DNA from: Pseudobdellovibrionaceae bacterium
GTDB lineage: Bacteria; Bdellovibrionota; Bdellovibrionia; Bdellovibrionales; Bdellovibrionaceae
DNA: 64,000 bases
Assembly (NCBI GenBank): GCA_030158485.1
Contig: JAOASS010000004.1
Location: 1 to 64,000 of the forward strand
Direction of reading: 5' to 3'
The position numbers and the translations under genes are program-made. Below, in pieces: positions 15,779-23,940 of this stretch; position 1 is the first letter of the stretch, and every line of letters starts with the position of its first letter. The notes under the pieces were generated by a model, which saw only the letters and a list, made by a program, of their open reading frames with translations, was not told where the DNA came from and did not search any database.

Positions 15779-17053
15779 ATGAGAATAGCTTTGAGTCTTT
15801 TAGCATTGATGCTTTTTTGTGCCTCAGCCCATTCGCAAAGTCAGATTCAAAAAGATGACGCGAAATGGTTGCTTGAAAGAATCACAGGAGTCAAATGGTC
15901 AGCCGACCACCCTGTTCTATTACAAATGATATCTCTTATCCAAACCGGAAACAGACGCGGGGCCGTCGAACTCGCGACTCAACAGTCTGATTTTTTGAAC
16001 ATAACAGTCAAGAATTTTGGCCTTAAAATGTCAACTCGCGAAGAAACAATTCGATTACCACTGAACGATTTTACCGCGACGATTATGGGCGTAGTTCGAG
16101 ATGAAATTGATGCAAGGCAACTTTTGTATGGAAATTTTCTCTACGTGGGCGACCCATCAAAGATTCCTAGCTCAACAAACACTGAAACAAACGCCAGGCT
16201 GATGGCAACTCAAAATTTAAATACTTACGCAAGACATCTTTTATCTTCAAATAACCACTATCAAGCTCTCGACAATAAAAAAATTGATATCGGACAAGTC
16301 CTCATTCGACGAGCGACTCAATATCTTGTCGTATCTGAAAGTAATGGAGCCTACACAATTGACAGAAATCCTGACCCTGCTGGCATCCTCACTTCAAGAA
16401 CTTTTGTCGAAGCTCATGTTGAGGCTGGAACAAACAGACGGCCAGTCGAATACACTTTTAGAGAATTCATGTGTCTTCCAATTGAAGCTTGGGCCGACAC
16501 CGCTTCATCAGACGTTCGAATCGGACGTGATATCGATCGCATGCCCGGTGGAGATCACTTGAAATTTCAAACTTCTTGCAAAGGCTGTCACACTGTTATG
16601 GACGGCTTTCGTGGGGCATGGGCTAAATGGGATTTTAATAATGATATCGCGATTCAGTCCACTATTCGAAAAGGTAACTCTGATAATAACGGTGTGATGC
16701 AGAAATTAAATCGAAATGGAACTGTCTACGCTGGAGGCTACGTCACAATCGGAGACTCTTGGGTTAACAATGCCAGCAGAGGAATCAACCAAACATTGTT
16801 TGGCTGGCGTGGACTCGACGGCAGAACACCAGCCTCTTCTGGAGACGGTGTTAATGGATTCGGTCGCATGGTCGCTAATTCAAAAAGATTTTCAACTTGT
16901 ATGGGAAAAAGAGTTTTTGAGCAAGTTTGCAACAAAACACTTCCTACAAACGAGACCGCAACTTTCGAAGGACTCGGTTCAAAATTTGAAATTGCAAATT
17001 ACAATCTGAAAGAACTTTTTATTCAAGCCGCTCTTGATCCGAAATGTAAGTAA
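15779..17053 (+). CDS. Exported mono-haem cytochrome-like protein
   Basis: The 424-residue protein has a signal peptide (LSLLALMLFCASAHS), a long helical region of unknown fold and a CxxCH haem motif SCKGCH (C267, C270, H271). The motif is followed by MDGFRGAWAKWDFNND, reminiscent of the C-terminal haem domains (DUF1588/DUF1592-like) of planctomycete and myxobacterial cytochromes. I could not assign it firmly to one of these. A strong G-rich ribosome site directly precedes the ATG. It opens a rightward cluster with a lipoprotein, a DUF1501-like protein and two haem lipoproteins. Confidence 0.72.
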   Translation: MRIALSLLALMLFCASAHSQSQIQKDDAKWLLERITGVKWSADHPVLLQMISLIQTGNRRGAVELATQQSDFLNITVKNFGLKMSTREETIRLPLNDFTATIMGVVRDEIDARQLLYGNFLYVGDPSKIPSSTNTETNARLMATQNLNTYARHLLSSNNHYQALDNKKIDIGQVLIRRATQYLVVSESNGAYTIDRNPDPAGILTSRTFVEAHVEAGTNRRPVEYTFREFMCLPIEAWADTASSDVRIGRDIDRMPGGDHLKFQTSCKGCHTVMDGFRGAWAKWDFNNDIAIQSTIRKGNSDNNGVMQKLNRNGTVYAGGYVTIGDSWVNNASRGINQTLFGWRGLDGRTPASSGDGVNGFGRMVANSKRFSTCMGKRVFEQVCNKTLPTNETATFEGLGSKFEIANYNLKELFIQAALDPKCK

Positions 17054-17074
17054 CTCAAATTCTTTGGAGTTTTT

Positions 17075-17758
17075 ATGACGAGTGTTAAAATGTTTTTAAA
17101 AAAATTTAAAGGACCGATTGCAGTTTTAGTTATTTTTTCTTCTTTGAGCGTATTAAGTTTTAATTGCGCTCCACAAAGTTTTAAACTTCAAGATGCAACT
17201 TCGCTTGTCTTAAAAGATGATGCTATTGTGTTCGAAGAATCTTTTGATACGAAACCCACTCTTCCAGAAGCACTTCTAACAAGCGAGCAGATTTTCAAGT
17301 CACTTCTGAATCTGACAAATCAAAATTCACCAGACGATCAACAACTCAGAGAATTTAATCGCAGACAAGGATCATTTCCTATTTCATCTGAAGTTTCACT
17401 TGTTAATTCACCAATGCTGATGTCTTTGACTTCACTTGCTGGCACTGTTTGTAATTCTCTGGTCACCACCGAAATGTCTAAGCAAATGACAGACCGAAAG
17501 TTTTTTGGACCAGTTACTTTTACAAGTCCTGTCGCAAACTTAGCCGCGAACGACTATTCACTCATTGTTGATTCATTCGCAAAATCTCTTTGGGGCCGCG
17601 CCCCTAGTTCTGAAGAAAATCAGGCTTTTTTAATATTTCGAAATGAATTTATAGCGGAAATTCCATCCGCAGAACTGGCCGATGTTAAACATACTCGAAA
17701 TCTTATGATATCAACTTGCACCGCGGTTTCTAGTTCGTTTGATGTTTTTACGTACTAA
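17075..17758 (+). CDS. Lipoprotein of the haem/DUF1501 cluster, unknown function
   Basis: The 227-residue product has a hydrophobic leader and a non-standard lipobox SFNC, with the modified cysteine probably C31. No domain is recognised; the mature part is helical and contains three further cysteines. It begins 21 bases after the cytochrome gene with TTTGGAG as ribosome site, so it is in the same operon. It may be a membrane-anchored partner of the flanking cytochrome and the Tat-exported protein. Confidence 0.68.
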   Translation: MTSVKMFLKKFKGPIAVLVIFSSLSVLSFNCAPQSFKLQDATSLVLKDDAIVFEESFDTKPTLPEALLTSEQIFKSLLNLTNQNSPDDQQLREFNRRQGSFPISSEVSLVNSPMLMSLTSLAGTVCNSLVTTEMSKQMTDRKFFGPVTFTSPVANLAANDYSLIVDSFAKSLWGRAPSSEENQAFLIFRNEFIAEIPSAELADVKHTRNLMISTCTAVSSSFDVFTY

Positions 17759-17806
17759 GTTAAGAAAGAATTTGCATTTCTAAAATAGAAAGTTCTTGAG
17801 GGGGAT

Positions 17807-19228
17807 ATGATGAAGAAAAAAACACCCATTTGGGCAGAAAAAGGACATGGCAAACCGATCACGCGTCGTGATTTTTTAGCACACGGGATGATTCCTTTTG
17901 CAGCTTCTATCTTTATGCCAAATTGGATGAAGCTTCTTTCTCCTGAAAACAGTTTGGCTCAAACAATCACAAGTTGCCCTGTTGCTAACTCATCTATGAT
18001 TCCTTTTATTCAATATAATCTGTCGGGCGGAGCCGGATTGATGGCAAATTATATTCCTCGGGATGCCGCTGGAAATCAGTTAACTAACTATTCAAAAATG
18101 GGCCTTGGCGGCCCAGGCGTTCCGGAAGAAATTGAATTTGGAAATGTTCCTTTTGCTGGCAATTTGAATGGAGTTCTTATCAGCCAAGTTTTGGCAGGCA
18201 TTCGCGCAACATCAAGCCAAGCAACACGAGATAAAACAGCTTTTATTGGAGTATGCGTTCGATCAAAAGATGATTCCAGAGACAATCCTTTTGCGATGAA
18301 TGGATTGGCTCATCTGGCAGGATTAGCAGGAACAAAACTTCCTCACCTTGGGAACCAAGACACGCCAACTGGAATTAGACAAAGTCCTTGTTTTGCTTCT
18401 CCGCCGTCTCCTTTGATTGTTAAAAGTTTTAACGATATTGCTAATTCCTTAACTTACACAGAAACACTAGCTCAACTTAATCAAAAACAAAAAGAGAAGC
18501 TGACAAAATTAGTTTCAAGCTTAAACACAAGTCAGTCTAAAAGACTCATGGCTTCCCAAGCCGGATCAGACATTCAAAAGCTGATCGACTGCGCAGGAGT
18601 CAAAAATAATCAATTGATTTCTGAAGGCGCTTCAACATTAAGCCCTGTGAACGATGCCAATGTCGCAAGCGTATGGGGACTTAATGCAAATACTCAACCT
18701 AATAATGAAAATTTTGTTTTAGGATCTATGGTTTACAACACTTTAAATGGTCAGGCGGGAAGTTGCTCTTTTGATAAAGGCGGATACGACTATCACGGCA
18801 GCACAAGAGCTCAAACTAACGCAAAAGATTTAGAAGCCGGCCAAGCTATCGGGCGAATTCTTGAAACGGCTGAGCGAATGGGTAAACCTGTTTTTCTGGT
18901 CGTGACAACTGATGGTTCCGTTAGCTCTGTTGATTCAACAGATCGGCAAGCACAGTTTAACTCCGATCGAGGCTCTGCCGGCATGATGTATGTGTTTATG
19001 TATTCTCCAAGTGGACGACCGAGCACAAATGGGTTTCAAATTGGTCATTACACAAGCGCTCAAGCAGCGGATGACACAACTGCAGTTGGCAATAGTGCCG
19101 AACTTGCAACTCAGGCTGTGTTCGCAAATTGGCTTAAACTGAACAGTCGCTTAGATCTTTTCGAAAAAATAATAACAAGAGGCGCCCTCAGCACAGAGGC
19201 TCTCAATAAGGTTATAAAGGTCGGGTAA
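17807..19228 (+). CDS. Tat-exported DUF1501-like protein
   Basis: The 473-residue protein starts with a twin-arginine signal, ITRRDFLAHG followed by a hydrophobic stretch (FAASIFMP). The mature part has features of the DUF1501 family: FIQYNLSGGAG, GGYDYHGSTRAQTN with its histidine, then the helix AIGRILETAERMGKPV and the strand FLVVTTDGS. DUF1501 proteins are distant relatives of the sulfatase/alkaline-phosphatase fold and in other phyla are paired with haem proteins, as here. Tat export implies folding in the cytoplasm, often with a cofactor. GGGGG lies just before the ATG pair (17807 and 17810). The substrate is unknown. Confidence 0.72.
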   Translation: MMKKKTPIWAEKGHGKPITRRDFLAHGMIPFAASIFMPNWMKLLSPENSLAQTITSCPVANSSMIPFIQYNLSGGAGLMANYIPRDAAGNQLTNYSKMGLGGPGVPEEIEFGNVPFAGNLNGVLISQVLAGIRATSSQATRDKTAFIGVCVRSKDDSRDNPFAMNGLAHLAGLAGTKLPHLGNQDTPTGIRQSPCFASPPSPLIVKSFNDIANSLTYTETLAQLNQKQKEKLTKLVSSLNTSQSKRLMASQAGSDIQKLIDCAGVKNNQLISEGASTLSPVNDANVASVWGLNANTQPNNENFVLGSMVYNTLNGQAGSCSFDKGGYDYHGSTRAQTNAKDLEAGQAIGRILETAERMGKPVFLVVTTDGSVSSVDSTDRQAQFNSDRGSAGMMYVFMYSPSGRPSTNGFQIGHYTSAQAADDTTAVGNSAELATQAVFANWLKLNSRLDLFEKIITRGALSTEALNKVIKVG

Positions 19229-19232
19229 CTTT

Positions 19233-20459
19233 ATGAAGTGGAACGTTTCATTTTTAGCCGCAATTATACTCACGCCAATTCTTTTAATTGGCTTTCAAAA
19301 CTGTGGGTTCAATTCGCCTGAAATCAATATCACAGATCAAGCTTCCACAAGTACACAGTCCTTAAGCTTCAAAGAAGGCTGTGAAACAAAAATTATGGCC
19401 AAATATCAAAATCTTTTTGCAACGACCTATCATCCTTTTTTATCTGATACGTGCAAAAGGTGCCATACTTCGGGCCCTGGTAGTGGACTTTTTGCTTTTC
19501 CAGATCCATCTATTGCAGGACCTCACTTTATCAGTCGCTTCGAAAAAATTAATCAGAATGCAGTGAACTCTCGGCACGCAAACGAGATAGCGGATTTAAT
19601 TAAACAAAGAGGCCAAATCCAACAAGAAGCTTTTATTCAAAACTTAAGATCTCAGTGGACTACAATCAACACCGAATACGTCAAGTGCGCTGACGTACCG
19701 GCACCAGGTGAAGGCGTGATCACAATTGAAAAATCCAATCCAGCGATTCTTGCTTCAATGAATAATCCTGCCACGTGGACTCCGATTGAGTGGAATTTGA
19801 TGACTGATTTAAAAGATACAACTTTGAGAAATAAAATCTCAGCTACAATTCAAATTGAAATTCGTGTGGCAAGATACAATGGAACCATTTGGGGCTACGA
19901 ATTTAGAAATCCTTCGGCAAAAATTAATATGCCAAGCGCCCCACCGCTGAATCTGAAAACACTTCGACTCTACATTAATAAACAATACCAATCAAATGTG
20001 ACAACCTATGCACTTTTAGACAAAATTGTGAGCTCTGATACTTATCTAAATCTAGCTCCAGGCTCTGCTTTAGGATTGGCTGTCATTCCAACGACACTTG
20101 TTAATACGGATACATTTTCATTGGAAATTGCTTCTATTTCTGACGCCACGGGCGTTTCAATTGAACCCACTCCTGTTGTGGTGCCACCACCATCAACACT
20201 TCCAGCAACTGTTACTTACGATCAGTTAATTAGCAATGATCTAAACCTTGGAGTCTTTAAAAATGCTTGTTCAAGATGTCACAATGCAACTTCATTAGGA
20301 GGCGGGTTCGACATCACGAACCCTCTGGTGGCCAAAGCGATGGCTCAGAAAATTTTTCTCAGAACTCGAGATGCTGATAATCCAATGCCTCAAAGTGGCC
20401 TGATGACTCCGTTTTCCCAAGATATTATTCGAATCTGGGTTGATGGTGGCGCCAAGTAA
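19233..20459 (+). CDS. Di-haem lipoprotein
   Basis: The 408-residue protein has an N-terminal leader with a non-standard lipobox GFQNC (C24). Two CxxCH haem sites follow, C74-KR-C77-H78 (HPFLSDTCKRCHTSGPGSG) near the N-terminus and C346-SR-C349-H350 near the C-terminus. A Pro-rich linker (about 310-325) separates a middle beta-rich domain from the second haem domain. The MPQSGLMT motif after the second site is a common place for the distal methionine ligand. It starts 4 bases after the DUF1501-like gene, so the two are translationally linked. An outer-membrane electron carrier or surface haem protein is likely. Confidence 0.75.
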   Translation: MKWNVSFLAAIILTPILLIGFQNCGFNSPEINITDQASTSTQSLSFKEGCETKIMAKYQNLFATTYHPFLSDTCKRCHTSGPGSGLFAFPDPSIAGPHFISRFEKINQNAVNSRHANEIADLIKQRGQIQQEAFIQNLRSQWTTINTEYVKCADVPAPGEGVITIEKSNPAILASMNNPATWTPIEWNLMTDLKDTTLRNKISATIQIEIRVARYNGTIWGYEFRNPSAKINMPSAPPLNLKTLRLYINKQYQSNVTTYALLDKIVSSDTYLNLAPGSALGLAVIPTTLVNTDTFSLEIASISDATGVSIEPTPVVVPPPSTLPATVTYDQLISNDLNLGVFKNACSRCHNATSLGGGFDITNPLVAKAMAQKIFLRTRDADNPMPQSGLMTPFSQDIIRIWVDGGAK

Positions 20460-20507
20460 TTAACAATTAACACAGTCCAAAGTTGAGCTTTTCAATAGCT
20501 TAATATT

Positions 20508-20537
20508 TTGACAGTAAAAACAATCTTTTGATAAAAT
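20508..20537 (+). promoter_or_regulatory. Strong sigma70-like promoter for the small haem lipoprotein
   Basis: A perfect -35 box TTGACA (20508-20513) and a -10 box TAAAAT (20532-20537) are 18 bases apart. The ATG at 20543 lies 5 bases beyond the -10 box, so transcription would begin on the start codon and give a leaderless mRNA. Confidence 0.7.
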
Positions 20538-20542
20538 GTGAC

Positions 20543-20956
20543 ATGATTTCTATTTCAATCAAAAGATTGTTTTTTTTAAAATGGGTTTGCTGTTTTTTTG
20601 TAGTTATCAATTTAACTTCCTGTAATGACCTCATTCTCAATTCAAATACTTTCGATGAAAGTCGTTTTAATACCACTTATGATGGTGGTAGTAATTTTCA
20701 ACGAATTATGCCGACGATTGTTTCGAAGTGCGCAAGCTGCCACGAACATTCTGAATGGCTTAGCTTCTCAGAACTCGACTTTGTTGATGCCGGCTACGTC
20801 GTCAATGGAAGCCCCAGTCTTTCGTCCATGTATTATAGACTGTCCAATGCCCTTGTCGGACCAGGTCCTCGAAATATGCCCCAAGGGGGCGGTTCAGATT
20901 TCACTGATGAAGAAGTAACCGAACTTGAAAACTGGATTAACGGCGTCGGTTTTTAA
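20543..20956 (+). CDS. Small mono-haem lipoprotein (cytochrome c-like)
   Basis: From the ATG at 20543 the 137-residue product has a leader, lipobox NLTSC (C27) and a single haem site C63-AS-C66-H67. The C-terminus GPGPRNMPQGGG...FTDEEVTELENWI is the typical class I cytochrome c end, with a likely methionine ligand in NMPQ and a final helix. It is the last gene of the cluster but has its own promoter. An in-frame TTG at 20528 overlaps the promoter and is not a likely start. It converges with the methyltransferase gene, whose end is 1 base away. Confidence 0.8.
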   Translation: MISISIKRLFFLKWVCCFFVVINLTSCNDLILNSNTFDESRFNTTYDGGSNFQRIMPTIVSKCASCHEHSEWLSFSELDFVDAGYVVNGSPSLSSMYYRLSNALVGPGPRNMPQGGGSDFTDEEVTELENWINGVGF

Positions 20957-20957
20957 A

Positions 20958-21806
20958 TCATTTGTCCTTTGAACGATTTTGCGAAATCGCAAGCCATGTA
21001 CGCCCCGACCCCCAAAAACTAGGATCCGTACTCAAGGCAAATAAAACTTGAGACCAAATGGCTTTAAGCTCATCAGATAAGGAATTAAAGATTTTATCTT
21101 CACCCGCAATGGCGGGGTCTAGTATATGAAGCTTTTGAATCGGCATTTCGCAGCGATTATGAATTTCTTGCATGTCCTGAAGATCGCTAAAATAACCTCT
21201 GAAAGTTCCATTTCGAGGATGAGAAGAATAAAAACCTTGTGTCATAATTTCACGAAAACCGTCGGGATCCTGAATTAAAATATCGGGCTGCTGGTTAAGC
21301 ACATAAGAAGCATATCCCACTTTTGAAAGAAAAATACCAAAATGCAGTCCTTCAGGTTTTAAAAGCTGAACGGATTCTTGGAAAACTTGATGCCGATCTG
21401 ATTCTTTTTCAAGATGATAAAACGGCCCCATATTAAGAACGATATCGAATTTTTCAGAATCTTGATTTGCTTTGACAACGGAGCCCAGGTCCCTTGCGTC
21501 CGCATGAACCCACTGAACTCGTTCTTCTAACTTTTTATCTTTGATTCTTTTTTCATTCAGCTTAATCAATAATTGAGTCGGCTCTAAGGCCACAACATCA
21601 TGCCCCATTTGAGCCAAAACTGCTGTATACAATCCACTCCCTGCACCGAGCTCTAAAATCTTCATGGGACGAGACGATAAATACAGTTTAAAAACCTCTC
21701 GCATCATCGCAAATTCCAACTGATGCCGTTCGTGACGCAACTCTTCAGTGTTTTGAGAGTAATATTCAATAATATCAGCCAAACTATCTTTTTTTTCATC
21801 GCTCAT
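20958..21806 (-). CDS. SAM-dependent methyltransferase (class I), substrate unknown
   Basis: The 282-residue protein has a Rossmann-type methyltransferase core. Motif I is KILELGAGSGLYTAVLAQMG, the acidic residue ending strand 2 is in VVALEPT, and motifs VQWVHADARDLG and FDIVLNMGPFYHL follow. The motif after FDIVL (NMGPFYHL) resembles small-molecule methyltransferases such as UbiE/Methyltransf_11 relatives. Substrate and pathway cannot be told from sequence or context. It converges with the haem lipoprotein gene and is divergent from the membrane protein at 21970. Confidence 0.82.
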   Translation of the reverse strand: MSDEKKDSLADIIEYYSQNTEELRHERHQLEFAMMREVFKLYLSSRPMKILELGAGSGLYTAVLAQMGHDVVALEPTQLLIKLNEKRIKDKKLEERVQWVHADARDLGSVVKANQDSEKFDIVLNMGPFYHLEKESDRHQVFQESVQLLKPEGLHFGIFLSKVGYASYVLNQQPDILIQDPDGFREIMTQGFYSSHPRNGTFRGYFSDLQDMQEIHNRCEMPIQKLHILDPAIAGEDKIFNSLSDELKAIWSQVLFALSTDPSFWGSGRTWLAISQNRSKDK

Positions 21807-21969
21807 TTAATTGCCTACTTCACTTTTTCAAAAACAATCTCTGATTACAATTATTTTAATTATGTTTCAGAAATAAATGTAAATACATTTTTACTTTATT
21901 TTCAAAATATTTTAAAATCCAAGGTTTATTCTCTTTCCTTATTCAAAATTTGTCTCGATAATAATAAAT

Positions 21970-22875
21970 ATGGCTGATGATGAAAAAAATGTGACTGGCT
22001 TAGCTCATGATAAGAAAGTCATCAGACGCCTTTTATATCGATCTCATTTTAAATTATTTATTTCCATTTCTGTTGGCTTTGGACTTTTAGTTTCTGGAAT
22101 CGGCTTGATTGTTGGAATCTCGACTTTTATCGAATCACTCACAATTTGGACATTTGGAAACATTTTAGTTTCGCTTGTTTTACCTGTTTTGGTACTTTTT
22201 ATTTCTCGATACAAAAGTCCCCACATTTCAAGTGACCAAATAACACTGACTTCAGAAAGTTTGATAGTTCGTCGTGGTCGTACAGAAAAAACTTATCAAT
22301 TCAAAGATTTCGTTAAAGCAAACTTTTATTTTTTTTCATTTATTGGTGATTGGCTTAAAGTTTTGAACTCTTCCGGAGAAGTCAAATTGATCAATATTAC
22401 AGTCGAACGCAAAGACTATATTGTCAAAAGCCTTTATGATTTTAATCCTGCTTTTATTCTACCCGAAAAATTTCCACAAGTTCATCGCGCTGCCATTCAA
22501 GGTGATCATACTTGGGCTCGTATTCACGAAACCCTGAAAGATACTCAAGGAAACATTATTTTTTTAATTGTAATTCCAGTTCTGTCTTATTTGATTTTGC
22601 TCAAAGGTCTTTCCTTTGACACGAGCCTTGTCTTAGATGCGCCAAATTGTTTTTATATTGGATTTTCTTGGATTTTGATTCATTGGGTTTTAGCTTTTAC
22701 TCTTTACTCTTTGCGGGAATTTATTCTCGACGTGCGGATGAAAAATGACATGAAAGTTGATCCCCAATGGGCTCGCAGAAGTCTTGCTCTAGAAAAGAAA
22801 TTAAAAATTATTTTAAGATCCACTTACGTCGTCGTTTCACTCATTATCTTAGTCAGTCGCATTTTTTTGATGTAA
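21970..22875 (+). CDS. Four-span integral membrane protein, unknown function
   Basis: The 301-residue product has two transmembrane helices near the N-terminus (about 28-80), a soluble beta-rich stretch (about 85-150, DQITLTSESLIVRRGRTEKTYQF) resembling bacterial PH-like domains, two central helices (about 196-240) and a last hydrophobic segment at the C-terminus. No catalytic motif is seen. There is no Shine-Dalgarno sequence; a GATAAT box (21957-21962) 7 bases before the ATG suggests a leaderless transcript. A GC-rich hairpin follows the gene. Confidence 0.65.
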   Translation: MADDEKNVTGLAHDKKVIRRLLYRSHFKLFISISVGFGLLVSGIGLIVGISTFIESLTIWTFGNILVSLVLPVLVLFISRYKSPHISSDQITLTSESLIVRRGRTEKTYQFKDFVKANFYFFSFIGDWLKVLNSSGEVKLINITVERKDYIVKSLYDFNPAFILPEKFPQVHRAAIQGDHTWARIHETLKDTQGNIIFLIVIPVLSYLILLKGLSFDTSLVLDAPNCFYIGFSWILIHWVLAFTLYSLREFILDVRMKNDMKVDPQWARRSLALEKKLKIILRSTYVVVSLIILVSRIFLM

Positions 22876-22902
22876 CAAGCAAAACAAACGCTCCGACAGG
22901 TC

Positions 22903-22919
22903 GGCCGCAGAGCGCGGCC
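22903..22919 (+). terminator. GC-rich hairpin after the membrane protein gene
   Basis: GGCCGC (22903-22908) pairs with GCGGCC (22914-22919) around a 5-base loop, 28 bases past the stop codon, but only three T bases follow. It may be a weak or Rho-assisted transcription stop. Confidence 0.45.
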
Positions 22920-23029
22920 TTTGACTAAAAGCTCGACATATAAAATTCCCACGCAAAGAATTTACAGGGTAATGGATCAAAGGCTAGTTTGGCACCTCTG
23001 TTGCTCTAGTATTAAGTTACCCCCCCATG

Positions 23030-23068
23030 GCGGTCAGGCACCCCCCCTAGCCTGGCCGCTTTTTTTTT
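23030..23068 (+). terminator. Strong intrinsic terminator directly upstream of amiC, possible small-RNA end
   Basis: GCGGTCAGGC (23030-23039) pairs with GCCTGGCCGC (23050-23059) and is followed by nine T bases. The loop and the 5' flank both contain runs of seven C bases. The terminator lies 110 bases beyond the previous hairpin and 26 bases before the next start codon, so it may end a short non-coding transcript from the 22.92-23.03 kb interval rather than the upstream gene. Confidence 0.8.
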
Positions 23069-23093
23069 ATTAAATACTGTCTTAAAATAAGAC

Positions 23094-23837
23094 ATGTTTT
23101 TAAAAACTCAAATTTTATTTTTAATCTTATTAAGTGTCAGTCCCGCTTATGCTGTTCGCATCTTGATTGACCCAGGACATGGAGGCTATGACAAAGGCGC
23201 ACAGGCCTCTTCACAGAGCGAATCTCATGTGGCCTGGACTTGGAGCCTTGAGCTTAAAAGAATTTTACAGGATCGAAATTTTGAAGTCGAACTGACTCGA
23301 AATGAGACCTCTGGCCTTTCACTCCAAAAACGGATCCATAAGCTCAATCAAAAAAAATTCGATCTTGTGATCAGCCTTCACGCAAATTATTTAATTGATT
23401 CAAGAGTTAAAGGAATCGAGTATTTTATCGCGGCTCCGTTAGATCTTGAAGATCAAAAACTACAACTAGCCCATGAAGAAATTCAAATCCAAAAAGGGCA
23501 AAAAAAAATCAGCCCCCTTCTGGCCAGCTTAAATGAAGAAAAAAAATCTCAAGTCACCGCGATTCTGAATGATCTTCAACAACAATCAAAATTAGAAAAA
23601 AGCCTCAGAATTGCAACAAAACTCAATCAAATTTGGCCTGGTAAAATAAAGCAAGGACCCTTTGATTTACTCACGCAATCACAATCTCCTGCAATTTTAA
23701 TTGAGCTCGGATATTTATCTAATCCAACGGATCATAAAAACTTAATCGATCCGCAGTTTAGACTGCAAAAAAGTCTTATGATCAGCGACGCCCTGACCTC
23801 TTATTTTGAGAATCAAAAAATCAAACAAGTCGATTAA
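23094..23837 (+). CDS. N-acetylmuramoyl-L-alanine amidase (Amidase_3)
   Basis: The 247-residue periplasmic enzyme cleaves the bond between muramic acid and the peptide stem. It has a signal peptide (QILFLILLSVSPAYA), zinc ligands H29 (DPGHGGYDKGA), probably E43 (SQSESHVAW) and H96 (LVISLHAN), and the catalytic glutamate in ILIELGYLSN. An insert of charged helix (about 120-180, EEIQIQKGQKKISP onward) resembles the blocking helix of AmiA/B/C-type enzymes that are activated by EnvC/NlpD factors. The TAAAAT box at 23083-23088 lies 5 bases from the ATG and no Shine-Dalgarno sequence is seen, suggesting a leaderless mRNA. Confidence 0.9.
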   Translation: MFLKTQILFLILLSVSPAYAVRILIDPGHGGYDKGAQASSQSESHVAWTWSLELKRILQDRNFEVELTRNETSGLSLQKRIHKLNQKKFDLVISLHANYLIDSRVKGIEYFIAAPLDLEDQKLQLAHEEIQIQKGQKKISPLLASLNEEKKSQVTAILNDLQQQSKLEKSLRIATKLNQIWPGKIKQGPFDLLTQSQSPAILIELGYLSNPTDHKNLIDPQFRLQKSLMISDALTSYFENQKIKQVD

Positions 23838-23940
23838 CTTGATTTGAAAGCATTCGTGCGGGGCCGTCTTGGACTTCAACTTGCTCAGTTTAAGTAATGT
23901 AACTCTGGGAACGCAATAGAACGTTTACAAAGGTTGAGTC

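Noticed and set aside
22920-23068. 4.5S SRP RNA or 6S RNA
   Set aside because: The GGTCAGG fragment recalls 4.5S RNA, but the conserved GGAAGGA-type apical loop and the flanking stems are absent; no 6S-like bulged fold was seen.
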